Shown: positions 9,270 to 18,187, counted from the first letter of the stretch. The stretch: 44,658 nt of DNA from Bacteroidota bacterium (GCA_021801605.1 JAJYXU010000002.1:1-44658); one strand, 5' to 3'. The notes: generated by a model not told the origin, from the sequence alone. Numbers and translations are program-made.

Positions 9270-10213
9270 AATTCTTACGGCTCTCTTTTGTATGGATTCT
9301 CTTCTCTCTTTCTTTTATAAATGCACAGAATATTTCTGTTAGTGCAACTACCGATACAACAATTTATAAAGTCGGCGATTTTATAAAATACCAGATTGAA
9401 ATTACTCATGAAAAAGGAATTGTAGTTTATCTTCCGTCGGTTAAAGACAGTATTAAAACTCTCGAGTTCATTCAAGCTTTGCCGGCAGAAAAAAATGAAG
9501 CCAACAATAAAGTCATTGAACGATACCGTTTCATCTTCTCAAAATATGATTCGTCCCAAGTAACAATTCCTGCACTCACCATTGCTTATACGGAATGGAA
9601 CTCGGTTAAAAAAAATATAAAAACAAATCCGATTACAATCACGGTTCGCACTTTACCGGTTAATACACAGGAAGATATTCGTGATATTAAAGAACCGCTT
9701 AAACTCCCATTGAATTGGTTGTTAATCGGGTTGATAGTTTTTTTGATTTTCGCTTTGCTGGTTGCTGCTTATTTCATCTATAGACATTATAAAAAGAAAA
9801 ATGAATTGAAGGAAAGTGTTAAACCGGAAGTTAAAATTCCACCGCACGAAGTTGCTCTTGCAAAACTTGCAGAACTGGAACAAAAGAGACTATGGCAGAA
9901 TGGTTTGGTAAAACAATTTCATAGTGAAGTAACCGAAATCGTCCGTCAGTATTTTGAAGACCGTTTCAACTTTAGGGCTTTGGAAATGACGTCTGCAGAA
10001 ATTCTTGCCGTACTCAGTTATACTGAAGAAGGAAAAAAGATAGTTGGAACATCTGAAAATTTCTTTAGTAATGCCGATCTTGTAAAATTTGCAAAATTTG
10101 AACCGATGCCGAAAGTAAATGAAGAAATGATGAAACAAGCGTACGAAATTGTTAATCAAACCCATCGGGCTCCTGTGCCGCAAATTGTAAGCGAGGAGAA
10201 AAATGTTCAGTGA
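9263..10213 (+). CDS. Membrane protein of the Bat operon, BatD-like N-terminus and DUF4381-like tail
   Basis: A 316-residue protein with a signal peptide (LSFVWILFSLSFINAQ), a periplasmic beta-rich domain of BatD-like flavour (residues ~22-145), one transmembrane helix (LPLNWLLIGLIVFLIFALLVAAYFIY, ~148-173) and a cytoplasmic helical domain containing HSEVTEIVRQYFEDRFNFRALEMTSAEIL. That tail is the pattern seen in proteins placed between DUF58 and batA in this operon type. The ATG lies inside the DUF58 gene end, and the 3' end overlaps batA by 11 bases, so the genes are probably translationally coupled. Confidence 0.75.
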   Translation: MVKFLRLSFVWILFSLSFINAQNISVSATTDTTIYKVGDFIKYQIEITHEKGIVVYLPSVKDSIKTLEFIQALPAEKNEANNKVIERYRFIFSKYDSSQVTIPALTIAYTEWNSVKKNIKTNPITITVRTLPVNTQEDIRDIKEPLKLPLNWLLIGLIVFLIFALLVAAYFIYRHYKKKNELKESVKPEVKIPPHEVALAKLAELEQKRLWQNGLVKQFHSEVTEIVRQYFEDRFNFRALEMTSAEILAVLSYTEEGKKIVGTSENFFSNADLVKFAKFEPMPKVNEEMMKQAYEIVNQTHRAPVPQIVSEEKNVQ

Positions 10214-11198
10214 TGTGACATTCGCTTATCCCTTTGTGTTGTGGCTTTTGATTCTTGTGCCCGGACTTGCATACTGGTATTGGAAAAAGAGAGACAAAAT
10301 TTCTCCCGATTTTACATATTCATCAATACAGATATTCGGCAATATTCCACGAAAGCTAAAAGAAAAACTTGCAAATCTTCCTACATGGTTAAAAATCGCT
10401 TCACTTGTTTTTTTTATAATAGCTGCGGCACGTCCGCAAAGTTTTTCAAGCGGAGAAAATATTTATACGGAAGGAATAGACATTGCAATGGTGCTCGATA
10501 TCTCCGGAAGTATGCTTGCGGAAGATTTTAAACCTAACCGTGTTGAGGCGGCAAAGAAAGTTATTGATGATTTTATCGCCGGCAGAACAAATGATAGAAT
10601 TGGTCTTGTAATCTTTTCTGGAGAGAGTTTTACACAATGTCCGCTTACAGTAGATTATTCCGTTCTTCGAAACTTGCTTAAAGAAATTCATACAGGAATG
10701 ATTGAAGACGGGACTGCAATTGGAAATGCTATTGCAAATGGTGTTAACAGATTGAAAGACAGCAAGTCAAAAAGTAAAGTGATGATTCTGCTGACAGACG
10801 GCGTGAATAACCGCGGCGAGATTGATCCTTTGACTGCGGCACAAATTGCTCAAAAATTTGGAATCAGAATTTATACTGTGGGTGTTGGAACGGTTGGCGA
10901 AGCGCCATATCCGTTTCAAACTCCGTTCGGAGTTCGTTACCAGATGGTTCCGGTTGAGATTGATGAAAATATTTTGCAGCAAATAGCTAAAATCACCGGC
11001 GGAAAATATTTCCGCGCGACAGATAATAGAAAGTTAGTTCAGATTTACGATGAGATTGACCGGTTGGAAAAAACACGAGTTGAAGTTACATCATATAGAC
11101 AAGCGAAAGAACTTTTTTACGGATGGGCATTTATCGGTTTGTTTCTTCTGCTTACGGACTTAGGACTGACGAGGACATATTTGAGAAAACTACCGTGA
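10203..11198 (+). CDS. batA: BatA, VWA-domain membrane protein
   Basis: A 331-residue inner-membrane protein. Two N-terminal transmembrane helices (FVLWLLILVPGLAYWYW; LKIASLVFFIIAAA) precede a von Willebrand A domain with an intact MIDAS (DISGS near residue 96, later LTDG), and a final transmembrane helix (FYGWAFIGLFLLLTDLGL) ends the protein. This matches BatA of the Bacteroides aerotolerance operon. The ATG has GAGGAG upstream and overlaps the previous gene. It should pair with BatB and with MoxR. Confidence 0.92.
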   Translation: MFSDVTFAYPFVLWLLILVPGLAYWYWKKRDKISPDFTYSSIQIFGNIPRKLKEKLANLPTWLKIASLVFFIIAAARPQSFSSGENIYTEGIDIAMVLDISGSMLAEDFKPNRVEAAKKVIDDFIAGRTNDRIGLVIFSGESFTQCPLTVDYSVLRNLLKEIHTGMIEDGTAIGNAIANGVNRLKDSKSKSKVMILLTDGVNNRGEIDPLTAAQIAQKFGIRIYTVGVGTVGEAPYPFQTPFGVRYQMVPVEIDENILQQIAKITGGKYFRATDNRKLVQIYDEIDRLEKTRVEVTSYRQAKELFYGWAFIGLFLLLTDLGLTRTYLRKLP

Positions 11199-12238
11199 TA
11201 CGATTTGCAAATAGTGAATACCTTTACCTGCTCTGGCTAATACCGGCGTTGATTGCACTTTATTGGTATACGATGCAGAAGCAGAATAAGATTCTTGAAA
11301 AATTTGCGGGCGCAAAAATGCACGACGTATTATTTCCGTTGAGAAGCAAACTTAAGTCATCTCTCAAGTTTGGATTAACTCTTTTTGCCATTCTCTTAAT
11401 AATTGTATCGCTGGCAAATCCGCAAGTGGGAACAAAGATTGAAGACGTTAAGCAGATTGGTATTGAAGTATACATTTTACTGGATGTTTCTAAAAGTATG
11501 GCTGCAGAAGATATCAAACCAAGCCGTTTAGAAAAAGCAAAGTTCGAAATCGCAAAACTCATTCAAAAATTGCAAGGCGATAAAATCGGGTTGATTGTCT
11601 TTGCCGGAGAAGCATATATTCAATTCCCGTTAACATCGGATTACTCTGCCGCAAATTTATTTTTGAATGCGGTTGATTTTAATTCGGTACCTCAGCAGGG
11701 AACAGCAATCGGTCCTGCTATAGATTTAGCATTGAAATCGTTTCGTTATGATGACGATACAAAGAAAGCAATTGTTGTAATTACAGATGGAGAAGATCAC
11801 GAGGGTAATATTGATTCTGCTCTTGATGAAGCAAAGTCGAAAGAAGTTTCAATTTATTCGATCGGATTTGGTTCGCCTGCCGGAGTGCCTATTCCCGAAT
11901 ACAATGAATCCGGTGTTCAGACAGGATACAAGAAAGATAATCAAGGCAATATTGTTTTAACCAAACTTGATGAAGCTATATTGAAAACAATTTCCGAAAA
12001 GACAAATGGAAAATATTACCGCGGCAGCAATACTGAAGATGAACTCAATGCAATCTACAACGATTTAGCAAAAATTCAGCAATCTGAATACGGATCTAAA
12101 CGAATTACAGAATATGAAGACAGATTTTATTATTTCTTAATTCCTGCTCTCTTCATTTTGATTGGCGAATTTTTCATCTCTTCGAATAAATCAAAATGGC
12201 TCGCAAAGTTCGAAAAGTTACGCGAGATAAAACAATGA
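11195..12238 (+). CDS. batB: BatB, VWA-domain membrane protein
   Basis: A 347-residue paralogue of BatA with the same plan: N-terminal helices (YLYLLWLIPALIALYWY; FGLTLFAILLIIVSLA), a VWA domain with MIDAS DVSKS and ITDGEDH, and a C-terminal helix (FYYFLIPALFILIGEFFI). I chose GTG 11195, which overlaps the batA stop as GTGA; the frame is open further upstream but those residues do not resemble the family. The stop overlaps batC as ATGA, another sign of coupled translation. Confidence 0.92.
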   Translation: MIRFANSEYLYLLWLIPALIALYWYTMQKQNKILEKFAGAKMHDVLFPLRSKLKSSLKFGLTLFAILLIIVSLANPQVGTKIEDVKQIGIEVYILLDVSKSMAAEDIKPSRLEKAKFEIAKLIQKLQGDKIGLIVFAGEAYIQFPLTSDYSAANLFLNAVDFNSVPQQGTAIGPAIDLALKSFRYDDDTKKAIVVITDGEDHEGNIDSALDEAKSKEVSIYSIGFGSPAGVPIPEYNESGVQTGYKKDNQGNIVLTKLDEAILKTISEKTNGKYYRGSNTEDELNAIYNDLAKIQQSEYGSKRITEYEDRFYYFLIPALFILIGEFFISSNKSKWLAKFEKLREIKQ

Positions 12239-13011
12239 TGAAGAAAAATTTATTATTAAGGGTAGTTCCAAAAACTATCTTTTGCAAAAATTTAACGCGG
12301 AGAACGCAAAGAATACGCAAAGTCCCGCAGAGGATATTGAAGTTATTGGAACTACCCTTTATTGGATTACTTTTGCTCACGTCGGTTTTGTCTGCTCAAA
12401 GTAAAAGAGGCTTGAACAACGATGGTGTAGATCTTTACAAAGAGAAAAAGTTTACTGATGCAGAAGTGAAATTCAAAAAAAGTTTGGAGAAAGATCCGGA
12501 AATGTTCCAGGGTCATTTCAATCTTGGCGATGCTTACTATAAAGAGGGACGTTACGATGAAGCTATTCAATCTTACAAAAATTCTTTGCAGTTTACTGAT
12601 GATAAAGAGGAGCAAGCAAAAGTTTATCATAATATCGGAAATTCTTTGCTGAAAGAGCAGAAGTATCAAGAAGGCATTGGCGCTTATAAGAACTCGCTCA
12701 AACAAAATCCCGACGATCTTGAAACAAAATATAACCTTTCTTATGCGCTGAATATGCTGAAGCAAAATCAACAGCAGAAACAAAATAAGGATGATAAAAA
12801 TAAAGAGAAGAATAAAGATCAGCAGCAGAATCAAGATCAAAATGACAAGAACAAAGAGAAACAACAAAATCAACAGCAGCAACAAAAAAATCAAATCTCT
12901 AAAGAAGAAGCACAGCGTATTTTGGAAGCATTAAAGAATAATGAAACTAATACTCAGAAAAAATTGCGAAAAGTAAAAGGTAAACCGGTTGTCACAGATA
13001 AAGACTGGTAA
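12235..13011 (+). CDS. batC: BatC, TPR protein with a repeat element inserted in its signal peptide
   Basis: A 258-residue predicted periplasmic or membrane-associated TPR protein. From ATG 12235 (overlapping the batB stop) the first seven residues MMKKNLL are followed by ~34 Arg/Lys-rich residues encoded by the repeat element 12258-12359, then the hydrophobic core FIGLLLLTSVLSAQ. Removing exactly those 102 bases leaves a normal signal peptide. TPR units fill residues ~60-180; the region ~183-240 is a Gln/Asn/Lys/Asp low-complexity stretch. A TTG at 12337 inside the element (MKLLELPF...) could be an alternative start that restores a short signal peptide. BatC binding to the other Bat proteins is inferred from operon context. 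Confidence 0.85.
   Translation: MMKKNLLLRVVPKTIFCKNLTRRTQRIRKVPQRILKLLELPFIGLLLLTSVLSAQSKRGLNNDGVDLYKEKKFTDAEVKFKKSLEKDPEMFQGHFNLGDAYYKEGRYDEAIQSYKNSLQFTDDKEEQAKVYHNIGNSLLKEQKYQEGIGAYKNSLKQNPDDLETKYNLSYALNMLKQNQQQKQNKDDKNKEKNKDQQQNQDQNDKNKEKQQNQQQQQKNQISKEEAQRILEALKNNETNTQKKLRKVKGKPVVTDKDW
12258..12359 (+). repeat. 102-bp palindrome-ended element, in-frame coding copy
   Basis: The ends AAGGGTAGTTCCAA (12258-12271) and TTGGAACTACCCTT (12346-12359) are perfect 14-bp inverted repeats. TATT occurs directly on both sides (12254-12257 and 12360-12363), which may be a target duplication or chance in AT-rich DNA. The element is 34 codons long, contains no stop in the batC frame and encodes a strongly basic segment. 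The related copy is at 1711-1811. Confidence 0.9.
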
Positions 13012-13012
13012 T

Positions 13013-13056
13013 CAAATAGTATCAAGTAGTAGGTATTGAGTATCAAGTATCGAGAA
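13013..13056 (+). repeat. Degenerate short tandem repeat between batC and batD
   Basis: The 50-base gap is made of TATCAAGTA / TATTGAGTA / TATCGAG variants, a degenerate tandem of 8-9 bases. It separates batC and batD, the only gene pair among the late bat genes that does not overlap. Confidence 0.5.
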
Positions 13057-13061
13057 TTAAA

Positions 13062-14903
13062 ATGCAAAAAAGTGAGTCAAAAAAAATTTTATTAACCGTG
13101 ATATTTTTTCTCTGCGGTTTTTTTATTCAATCAATAAATGCACAGCAATTTAGTGCCACGGTTGATAAAACTACGGTGGGGCAGTATGACCGCTTTCAAG
13201 TTTATTTTACTTTTGACGGCGGAGATGTGAATGGATTGAGCAATTTTCGTCCTCCTGCATTTAGCGGATTCAAGATATTGAGCGGACCAAATCAATCCAG
13301 CAGCATGCAGATCATCAACGGAAAAGTTTCCGGCTCTATGACATTCTCGTATATTTTACAGCCGGGCAGTATTGGCGAATTCACAATTACTTCTGCATCG
13401 GTTGATTATAGCGGAAAAACTTTTCATTCTCAGCCGATAAAAGTTAAGGTGGAGAAAGGTACACCACAGCAGCAAAAAGAAAGCACCGGCGGATATTCGC
13501 AAGAAGAACTTGCTAAAAATGTTTTTATTGTAGCAGAAGCTAACAAAACACGCGCTCTTCTTGGTGAACAAATAACCGTCACTTACAAACTTTATACAAA
13601 ATTGAATATTGCTTCTCCGCAGATATCGAAACTTCCTTCGTATGAAGGATTCTGGGCAGAAGAAGTTGGTCCTCTTCAAAATATCAACTTTGAAATTGGA
13701 ATGTACAAAGGTGAAAGATTCCGCGTTGCCAAAATTAAACAGGTCGCTCTCTTTGCATCAAAGACCGGCACACTTTCCGTAACGCCTTTTGAATTGAATA
13801 TACCTGTGATAATTAAAAAGAAAAAGACCGGTAATGATCTCTTTGATGAATTTTTTAATGATTCCTTTTTTGGAAAAACAGAGACTGTTGAATTCCCGGC
13901 AAAGTCAAACACAATCAAAGTTGAAATTGCTCCTCTTCCTTCAAATGCGCCGGCTTCATTTAACGGCGCTGTAGGGGACCTGAATTTTAAAGCAGAAGTT
14001 GATAAAAAAGATGTGGTTACAAATGAAAGTATAACGCTAAGATTAACCATTGGCGGTAACGGCAACATAAAGCTATTGAAGGTTCCCGAACCTCAACTGC
14101 CGAGCGGCTTTGAAAAATATGAACCGAAGACGGTTGAGAACATTAACAGAGGAGCTCTAATATCCGGTCAAAAAATAATTGATTACTTGATCGTTCCGCG
14201 TACTGCCGGTGAGAAAGAAATTCCACCGATAGAGTTTACGTATTTCAATCCGTCATCACGCAAATTTATTACATTAAAATCGCCGCCGTTCAAGATAAAT
14301 GTTCGTCAAGGTGTTGCCGGAAATGAAACTGCTTCACAAGGATTTGTAAGGGAAGATGTAAAACTTCTTAGCGAGGATATTCGATTTATAAAGACATCGG
14401 ACTTTAATCTTGAGCCGCGACAGGAAATTTCTCTTATTAAACCGTGGTTCTGGTTTTCGATTTTACTTCCTTTCTCCGGAATGATCGGCACAATTGTATT
14501 CAAGAGACGGCATGATAAACTTTCCGGAAATGTTAAGTTGATGCGGTATCAGAAAGCAGAGAAGGCGGCTCGTAAGAGATTAAAACTTGCCAAAGATGCA
14601 CTCGATAAAAATGATACAACAAATTTCTATTCTGAATTATCATCGGCATTATTCGGCTATCTTGAAGACAAACTTGGAATTCAAAAATCGGAATTTACAC
14701 TCGAAGGAGCTGTTGATAAACTTTTGCAAAGAAATGTTGATGTGACTTTGATTGATCGAGTTAAGAGAATTGCCGAGAAATGTGAATACGCTCGCTTTGC
14801 ACCGGAAGGTGAAACATCTGCCGTTGCGCCTGAATTTTATGATGAAACTGTTAAGGTAATTATAGAGGTAGATTCGTCACTTGATGCGAGGAAGAAAAGA
14901 TGA
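13062..14903 (+). CDS. batD: BatD, aerotolerance membrane protein
   Basis: A 613-residue protein of the BatD (oxygen tolerance) family. A signal peptide (LLTVIFFLCGFFIQSINAQ) is followed by tandem immunoglobulin-like beta domains (QFSATVDKTTVGQYDRFQV at the start; PASFNGAVGDLNFKAEVDKKDVVTNESITL near residue 305), a transmembrane helix near residue 465 (FWFSILLPFSGMIGTIVF) and a cytoplasmic helical tail ending in EKCEYARFAPEGETS. Length and order are usual for the family. The stop overlaps the batE start as ATGA. It is the large periplasmic partner of the VWA proteins. Confidence 0.92.
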   Translation: MQKSESKKILLTVIFFLCGFFIQSINAQQFSATVDKTTVGQYDRFQVYFTFDGGDVNGLSNFRPPAFSGFKILSGPNQSSSMQIINGKVSGSMTFSYILQPGSIGEFTITSASVDYSGKTFHSQPIKVKVEKGTPQQQKESTGGYSQEELAKNVFIVAEANKTRALLGEQITVTYKLYTKLNIASPQISKLPSYEGFWAEEVGPLQNINFEIGMYKGERFRVAKIKQVALFASKTGTLSVTPFELNIPVIIKKKKTGNDLFDEFFNDSFFGKTETVEFPAKSNTIKVEIAPLPSNAPASFNGAVGDLNFKAEVDKKDVVTNESITLRLTIGGNGNIKLLKVPEPQLPSGFEKYEPKTVENINRGALISGQKIIDYLIVPRTAGEKEIPPIEFTYFNPSSRKFITLKSPPFKINVRQGVAGNETASQGFVREDVKLLSEDIRFIKTSDFNLEPRQEISLIKPWFWFSILLPFSGMIGTIVFKRRHDKLSGNVKLMRYQKAEKAARKRLKLAKDALDKNDTTNFYSELSSALFGYLEDKLGIQKSEFTLEGAVDKLLQRNVDVTLIDRVKRIAEKCEYARFAPEGETSAVAPEFYDETVKVIIEVDSSLDARKKR

Positions 14904-15736
14904 TTATAAGAACGACTAATGTAATTATGAGAAGTTTAGAAGTGAAAAATTTCCCAAGTTCATTTGGAAACTACTTCACTTCATTCAAAATGACAATTCT
15001 GGCTCTAGTGTTGCTTATCAGTAATAATTTATATGCACAGTCGCCGGATGATTTGATGAAGAACGCAAATAAATTTTATCAAAACGGAAACTACCAACTT
15101 GCGGTTGAATCATATCAAAAAATATTGGGACAAGGATTTGAGAGCGGGGCGCTATATTATAATCTTGGCAACGCGTACTTCAAAACAGGCAAACTCGGTT
15201 ATGCAATTTTCAGTTACGAAAAAGGATTAAAGATAGATCCAAACGATGAGGATTTAGCTTACAACCTCAAAATTGCCAATTCAAGGACTGTTGATAAAAT
15301 TACAGAACTGCCAAAGTTGTTTCTTGTTTCGTGGTGGGATGGGTTAGTTACATCATTAAACGTTTCCGGCTGGTCTTTTGTTGTGATTATTATCTTTTGG
15401 ATTTTACTTGCAAGCATTGCTGTTTATTTTTTCTCACGAAGAGCAATTCTTCAAAGGGTTTCTTTTTTTAGCAGTTCAATTTCGCTTGCGTTATTAATTA
15501 TTGCTGCCGTTTTACTTTTTGCACGAGTTAACCGTGAAGCAGCAACCAACTACGGAATATTGTTGGAACAAACCTATCCGGTAAAAGTCTCTCCGGATTC
15601 TAAAAGTAACGACGCATTTGTCATTCACGAAGGAATAAAATTTGCGATTGAAGATTATGTGAACGACTGGACAAAGATTCGCTTAATTGACGGCAAGGTC
15701 GGCTGGGTTCAAAAGAACGTCTTTGGACAGATATAG
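14900..15736 (+). CDS. batE: BatE, TPR and SH3-like membrane protein with extended N-terminus
   Basis: A 278-residue protein. TPR units lie at residues ~48-125 (ALYYNLGNAYFKTGKLGYAIFSYEKGLKIDP-type), two transmembrane helices at ~150-172 and ~182-203, and a bacterial SH3-like end (KIRLIDGKVGWVQKNVFG). This is the BatE layout. ATG 14900 overlaps the batD stop, but the true signal core is MTILALVLLISNNLYAQS starting at residue 31 (ATG 14990). The 30 residues in between are encoded partly by a hairpin-forming, repeat-like sequence (14939-14982). Either start is possible. Confidence 0.85.
   Translation: MIIRTTNVIMRSLEVKNFPSSFGNYFTSFKMTILALVLLISNNLYAQSPDDLMKNANKFYQNGNYQLAVESYQKILGQGFESGALYYNLGNAYFKTGKLGYAIFSYEKGLKIDPNDEDLAYNLKIANSRTVDKITELPKLFLVSWWDGLVTSLNVSGWSFVVIIIFWILLASIAVYFFSRRAILQRVSFFSSSISLALLIIAAVLLFARVNREAATNYGILLEQTYPVKVSPDSKSNDAFVIHEGIKFAIEDYVNDWTKIRLIDGKVGWVQKNVFGQI
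14939..14992 (+). repeat. Hairpin/repeat-like sequence in the batE 5' end
   Basis: GAAGTG (14939-14944) pairs with CACTTC (14977-14982) and an inner TTTCC pairs with GGAAA. The following ACTTCATTCAAAATGACA resembles a dispersed motif that I recall from Bacteroidota-group genomes (CTTCATTCAGAATGACA type). No second copy is in this window, so its repeat nature rests on that recollection. Confidence 0.45.
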
Positions 15737-15737
15737 T

Positions 15738-16850
15738 TTGGACAACACTCAGGCAAAAAAATACAGCAATACAAAACTTATTTTTGGAATATCCGAGGCG
15801 GTTATTTCATTTATTTTACTATTTCTTTTTGTATGGCTTGGCTTCAGTCTTCAGCTCGAATATTATTTGCGGTCATCAATCTCTAACGATTATCTTCTCC
15901 TCTTATCTTACGTTTTAGTCTTAGGAATTTTCTCTTCTGTTCTTTTTTCTCCGCTTAACTATTATACCGGATTTTATCTAGAGCACAAATACAATCTATC
16001 AAATCAAACTTTTGGGAAATGGATTTGGGAAGGTATTAAAGAAACTTTGATAGGCAGTGTAATAGGTATTCCCATATTGCTTCTTTTCTATTTTGTTTTG
16101 AAAAGTTTTGGTATGATGTGGTGGCTTCCGTTCGCCGTGCTGATGTTTATTCTATCAGTTGTATTTGCTCAAATAGTGCCGATAATCATTCTGCCTCTCT
16201 TCTACAAAATTACGCCGATAGAAAATGATGATCTGAAAGAAAGAATTGTTGCATTGAGTAAAGATGCCGGATTAAAAGTGCAGAATGTTTTCAAGTTCAA
16301 TATGAGTAAAAACACAAAGAAAGCGAACGCCGCATTTACCGGGCTTGGTAAAACTAAAAGAATTCTTCTTGGCGATACTCTGCTTGATAATTACACCAAT
16401 GATGAAATTGAAACCGTTATAGCTCATGAACTTGGACATTACAAGAAAAGACATATCATAAAAAATATTGCAATCGGAACAATCTCCAGCTTTTTAACTT
16501 TTTTCCTAATTGCCCAGCTTCATAAATTGTCCTTAAGCTTATTCGGTTTTACAGAGATAGTCCAAATATCTTCGCTTCCGCTTCTTGCATTGTGGGGCGC
16601 ACTAATTGGATTGATTCAAACGCCAATCTCAAATTTCATATCACGTAAATTTGAATATGAAGCAGATGAGTATGCAATCGGCTCAACTAATAAATCAGAA
16701 TCCTTCATCAATACTTTAGAAAAATTAACCGACCAAAATCTTGGCGACCGAGAGCCGCTTCCAATAGTTGAGTGGTTTTTCTACAGCCACCCATCAATCA
16801 AAAATAGAATCGCTGCCATTCAGTTATTTACTTCTCACTTACAAAAATGA
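15738..16850 (+). CDS. M48-family zinc metalloprotease (Ste24/CAAX protease type)
   Basis: A 370-residue polytopic membrane protease. Several N-terminal transmembrane helices lead to the zinc motif HELGH (in ETVIAHELGHYKKRH) with further helices and the third ligand region EYEADEYA, the pattern of Ste24-type peptidases. The N-terminal YNLSNQTFGKW segment is also typical of that family. TTG 15738, one base after the batE stop, is preferred; an upstream TTG at 15687 would overlap batE. Its place at the end of the Bat operon suggests membrane protein quality control or processing, which is inference. Confidence 0.9.
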   Translation: MDNTQAKKYSNTKLIFGISEAVISFILLFLFVWLGFSLQLEYYLRSSISNDYLLLLSYVLVLGIFSSVLFSPLNYYTGFYLEHKYNLSNQTFGKWIWEGIKETLIGSVIGIPILLLFYFVLKSFGMMWWLPFAVLMFILSVVFAQIVPIIILPLFYKITPIENDDLKERIVALSKDAGLKVQNVFKFNMSKNTKKANAAFTGLGKTKRILLGDTLLDNYTNDEIETVIAHELGHYKKRHIIKNIAIGTISSFLTFFLIAQLHKLSLSLFGFTEIVQISSLPLLALWGALIGLIQTPISNFISRKFEYEADEYAIGSTNKSESFINTLEKLTDQNLGDREPLPIVEWFFYSHPSIKNRIAAIQLFTSHLQK

Positions 16851-16860
16851 TTTTATTACT

Positions 16861-16868
16861 TATATTTG
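16861..16868 (+). promoter_or_regulatory. Putative -7 box before the VWA lipoprotein gene
   Basis: TATATTTG fits TAnnTTTG and lies 29 bases before ATG 16898 in the short gap after the protease gene, so the downstream genes may have their own promoter. No good -33 box is visible. Confidence 0.35.
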
Positions 16869-16897
16869 CAGTGAATCAAGAGAAGAAATCATTGTAA

Positions 16898-18184
16898 ATG
16901 TTAAGAAGAATTAAACACCTAATCTGGATTAATCTGCTGCTGGTAGTTATGCTTGCGGGCTGTAAATTTGACGGCGGACCGACTGACATTTCACAAACAG
17001 ACGCGGCAATTCCATCGGCTGTACAGCCGCTTAACAATTCGAACGATCAAAATATTATTCAAACATTGAAATGGGATTCTTTCAATGCAGTCTCTTATGA
17101 TCTCTATTTGGATAAAGGAAATCCGCCTCTTCAAATTATAGCATCTAAAATCGCTCAAAAGTTTTTTACGCTTACAAGTACTTTGGATTACTATACAACT
17201 TATTACTGGCGCGTGGTTGCAAATTTTTCTGACGGATCTCAAAAAAGTTCCCCCGTGTTCAAGTTTACGACTGCTCCAAATCTTAATCCCAGCCAGGCGG
17301 GATACGCGTTGTATCTGAAAAAGCAGGAAACTCAGTTGCCGAATAATGTGATTTTATCATTTCAAGTTGTTGATTTGTTTAATTCAGGCGTTACAACTTT
17401 GAGTCGTGACGATTTTGAAATTTACGAAGACGGGCTTCCTCTGCAATCCGAATCTTTGGCAGATTTAAAAAGAGTTACTCAACTGCCGAACAAAATTAGA
17501 ACAGTATTAATGCTGGATAACAGCACAAGTCTTACTAACGTTGAGATAGAGAAGATTAGAAGCGCGGCTTCTTCTTTCGTGAAAAAAATTAATGCAAACC
17601 AGGAAGTTGCCGTCTATCAGTTTTCCGAAAACATAGAAATGCTTTCCGATTTTACCGCTAACCAGAATAATCTGAATGTTGCAATTAACAATTACCGAAC
17701 AGGCGCAAGCACAACAAGTTTGTACAACGCGGTTAAAATTGGCGCTTCTCTTTGGAATGATAAATATTCCGTTGATGGAATTTTACAAGGAACGATGATC
17801 GTTTTTACAGACGGGAATGAAACTGCTACACCTACGACAGAAGCTTTAAAGGAAGCACTCAACGCTGTAAGCAATAAATCTGTCTTTACAATTGGACTAA
17901 GCGGCAAAGACCCGCTCGATGAAGAAACTTTAAGGAGATTGGGAACATCCGGTTATTATCCCATAACTGATATCTCACAACTGGATGCTCAGTTTACTCT
18001 TATTCAAAATAGTATAAGCCGGAACGCAAATAGTATTTACCAACTGACGTATAAAAGTCCGCGCCGCGGCGGAGATTATGCGCTGACGGTTCGTGTAAAG
18101 GGAAATCCTTATACCGGCACTTACTCTTTTATACTTGGCAAATACAGCAGCGCCGGATTTTTTTCTAAAATTGGTTTGAGATAA
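16898..18184 (+). CDS. VWA-domain lipoprotein
   Basis: A 428-residue predicted lipoprotein. The N-terminal signal ends in the lipobox LAGC with Cys22. A fibronectin-III-like domain follows (residues ~38-130; VSYDLYLDKGNPP, TYYWRVVANF), then a short linker domain and a VWA domain with the metal site DNSTS near residue 210 and FTDGNE. The C-terminal ~60 residues (YQLTYKSPRRGGDYALTVRV) are beta-rich. Its function is unknown; location beside the Bat genes and shared VWA fold are suggestive only. The stop is three bases from gatC. Confidence 0.8.
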   Translation: MLRRIKHLIWINLLLVVMLAGCKFDGGPTDISQTDAAIPSAVQPLNNSNDQNIIQTLKWDSFNAVSYDLYLDKGNPPLQIIASKIAQKFFTLTSTLDYYTTYYWRVVANFSDGSQKSSPVFKFTTAPNLNPSQAGYALYLKKQETQLPNNVILSFQVVDLFNSGVTTLSRDDFEIYEDGLPLQSESLADLKRVTQLPNKIRTVLMLDNSTSLTNVEIEKIRSAASSFVKKINANQEVAVYQFSENIEMLSDFTANQNNLNVAINNYRTGASTTSLYNAVKIGASLWNDKYSVDGILQGTMIVFTDGNETATPTTEALKEALNAVSNKSVFTIGLSGKDPLDEETLRRLGTSGYYPITDISQLDAQFTLIQNSISRNANSIYQLTYKSPRRGGDYALTVRVKGNPYTGTYSFILGKYSSAGFFSKIGLR

Positions 18185-18187
18185 TTT

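Noticed and set aside
11123-11194. Longer batB start inside batA
   Set aside because: The extra 24 residues overlap the batA C-terminus and do not match the family; GTG 11195 with a GTGA overlap fits better.
12367-12894. 175-codon open frame on the minus strand opposite batC, rich in Ile/Leu/Phe
   Set aside because: It mirrors the Gln/Lys/Asn-rich low-complexity part of batC; the composition is that of an antisense artefact.
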